Below, piece after piece: positions 47,509 through 47,663 of a stretch of 47,663 nucleotides of DNA. The DNA comes from Pseudomonadota bacterium (GTDB lineage Bacteria; Pseudomonadota; Alphaproteobacteria; Acetobacterales; Acetobacteraceae): assembly GCA_021841985.1 (NCBI GenBank), contig JAKCCP010000014.1:1-47663 (forward strand), written 5' to 3'. How positions within the stretch are numbered: position 1 is the stretch's first letter; every line of letters begins with the position of its first letter. The notes beneath the pieces are model-generated. The model saw only the letters and a program-made list of their open reading frames with translations, was not told the origin of the DNA and searched no databases. The translations under genes were made by a program, and so were the position numbers.

Positions 47509-47663
47509 TTACGCATGATTTTCAGCCAACTTAAGCAGGCGGTAGGGCATTGGCGGTGTCCGCACCGCGGCCCAGGTGAGGCGCGGGATCATGGCGGCGA
47601 GGTCGTATCGGCGGTTGAAGCGATACGCGAACTCGGCGAGGTAGCGCGGCACATGCTTGCTGC
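47509..47663 (-). mobile_element. IS1595-like transposase, 3' end, cut by the window edge
   Basis: The last 51 codons of a transposase run off the right edge. The frame is clean: KHVPRYLAEFAYRFNRRYD, then LAAMIPRLTWAAV and LLKLAENHA before TAA. The RYLAEFAYRFNRR pattern is typical of the C-terminus of IS1595/ISXO2-type DDE transposases. The absence of stops or shifts suggests a younger copy than the relative at 22476-22650. Whether the whole element is intact cannot be seen. Confidence 0.8.

Overview
The window is high-GC bacterial DNA with dense, mostly operonic gene packing and many 1-4 bp start/stop overlaps. The gene content points to an alphaproteobacterium, most likely of the Rhodospirillales/Acetobacteraceae type. 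Supporting signs are an F1 ATP synthase operon (atpHAGDC) without F0 genes, rpsT next to dnaA, hslVU, xerC beside priA, and a MutL with an endonuclease motif. The taxonomic call is inference from gene content; no marker was compared with a database.

Layout. 1-1450: a lipoprotein gene, a decayed serine-recombinase remnant and a tRNA-Arg gene that it abuts. 1525-8167 (minus): one block ffh-rpsP-rimM-trmD-rplS-leuC-leuD-leuB, joining protein targeting, ribosome and tRNA maturation to leucine synthesis. 8485-9561: a Sel1-repeat secreted protein. 9704-13376: hslV-hslU-mutL. 13400-18633: a Pho box, then pstSCAB-phoU-phoB without phoR. 18634-19173: msrA. 19260-23617: an accessory island of transposase scraps, a PQQ-dependent dehydrogenase with an unusually acidic predicted metal site, a small membrane protein behind a Fur-like palindrome, and a VapBC pair. 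23657-27643 (minus): molybdopterin oxidoreductase, SixA phosphatase and CHAD protein, tightly coupled. 27731-29409: a PCuAC-type copper chaperone and a NiCoT nickel/cobalt permease. 29406-31429 (minus): gshB and xerC. 31449-33491: priA. 33579-38482: F1 ATP synthase. 38515-43141 (minus): a Liv-type ABC transporter whose two ATPases are fused in one polypeptide. 43226-45451 (minus): dnaA and rpsT. 45596-47428: a YgjP-type metalloprotease and an alcohol-dehydrogenase-like reductase. From 47509 the window runs into the 3' end of an IS1595-like transposase.

Most of the window is conserved core genome. Interest concentrates in five places: the LivG-LivF fusion, the IS-scarred island with the PQQ enzyme and the VapC active-site substitution, a short ORF with a perfect Shine-Dalgarno in frame with atpH, a family of short GGGCAT/T-run repeats near gene ends and transposase remnants, and the recombinase scar at tRNA-Arg. 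No CRISPR array, prophage or complete IS is visible, and I found no clear multi-gene system that is wholly new.
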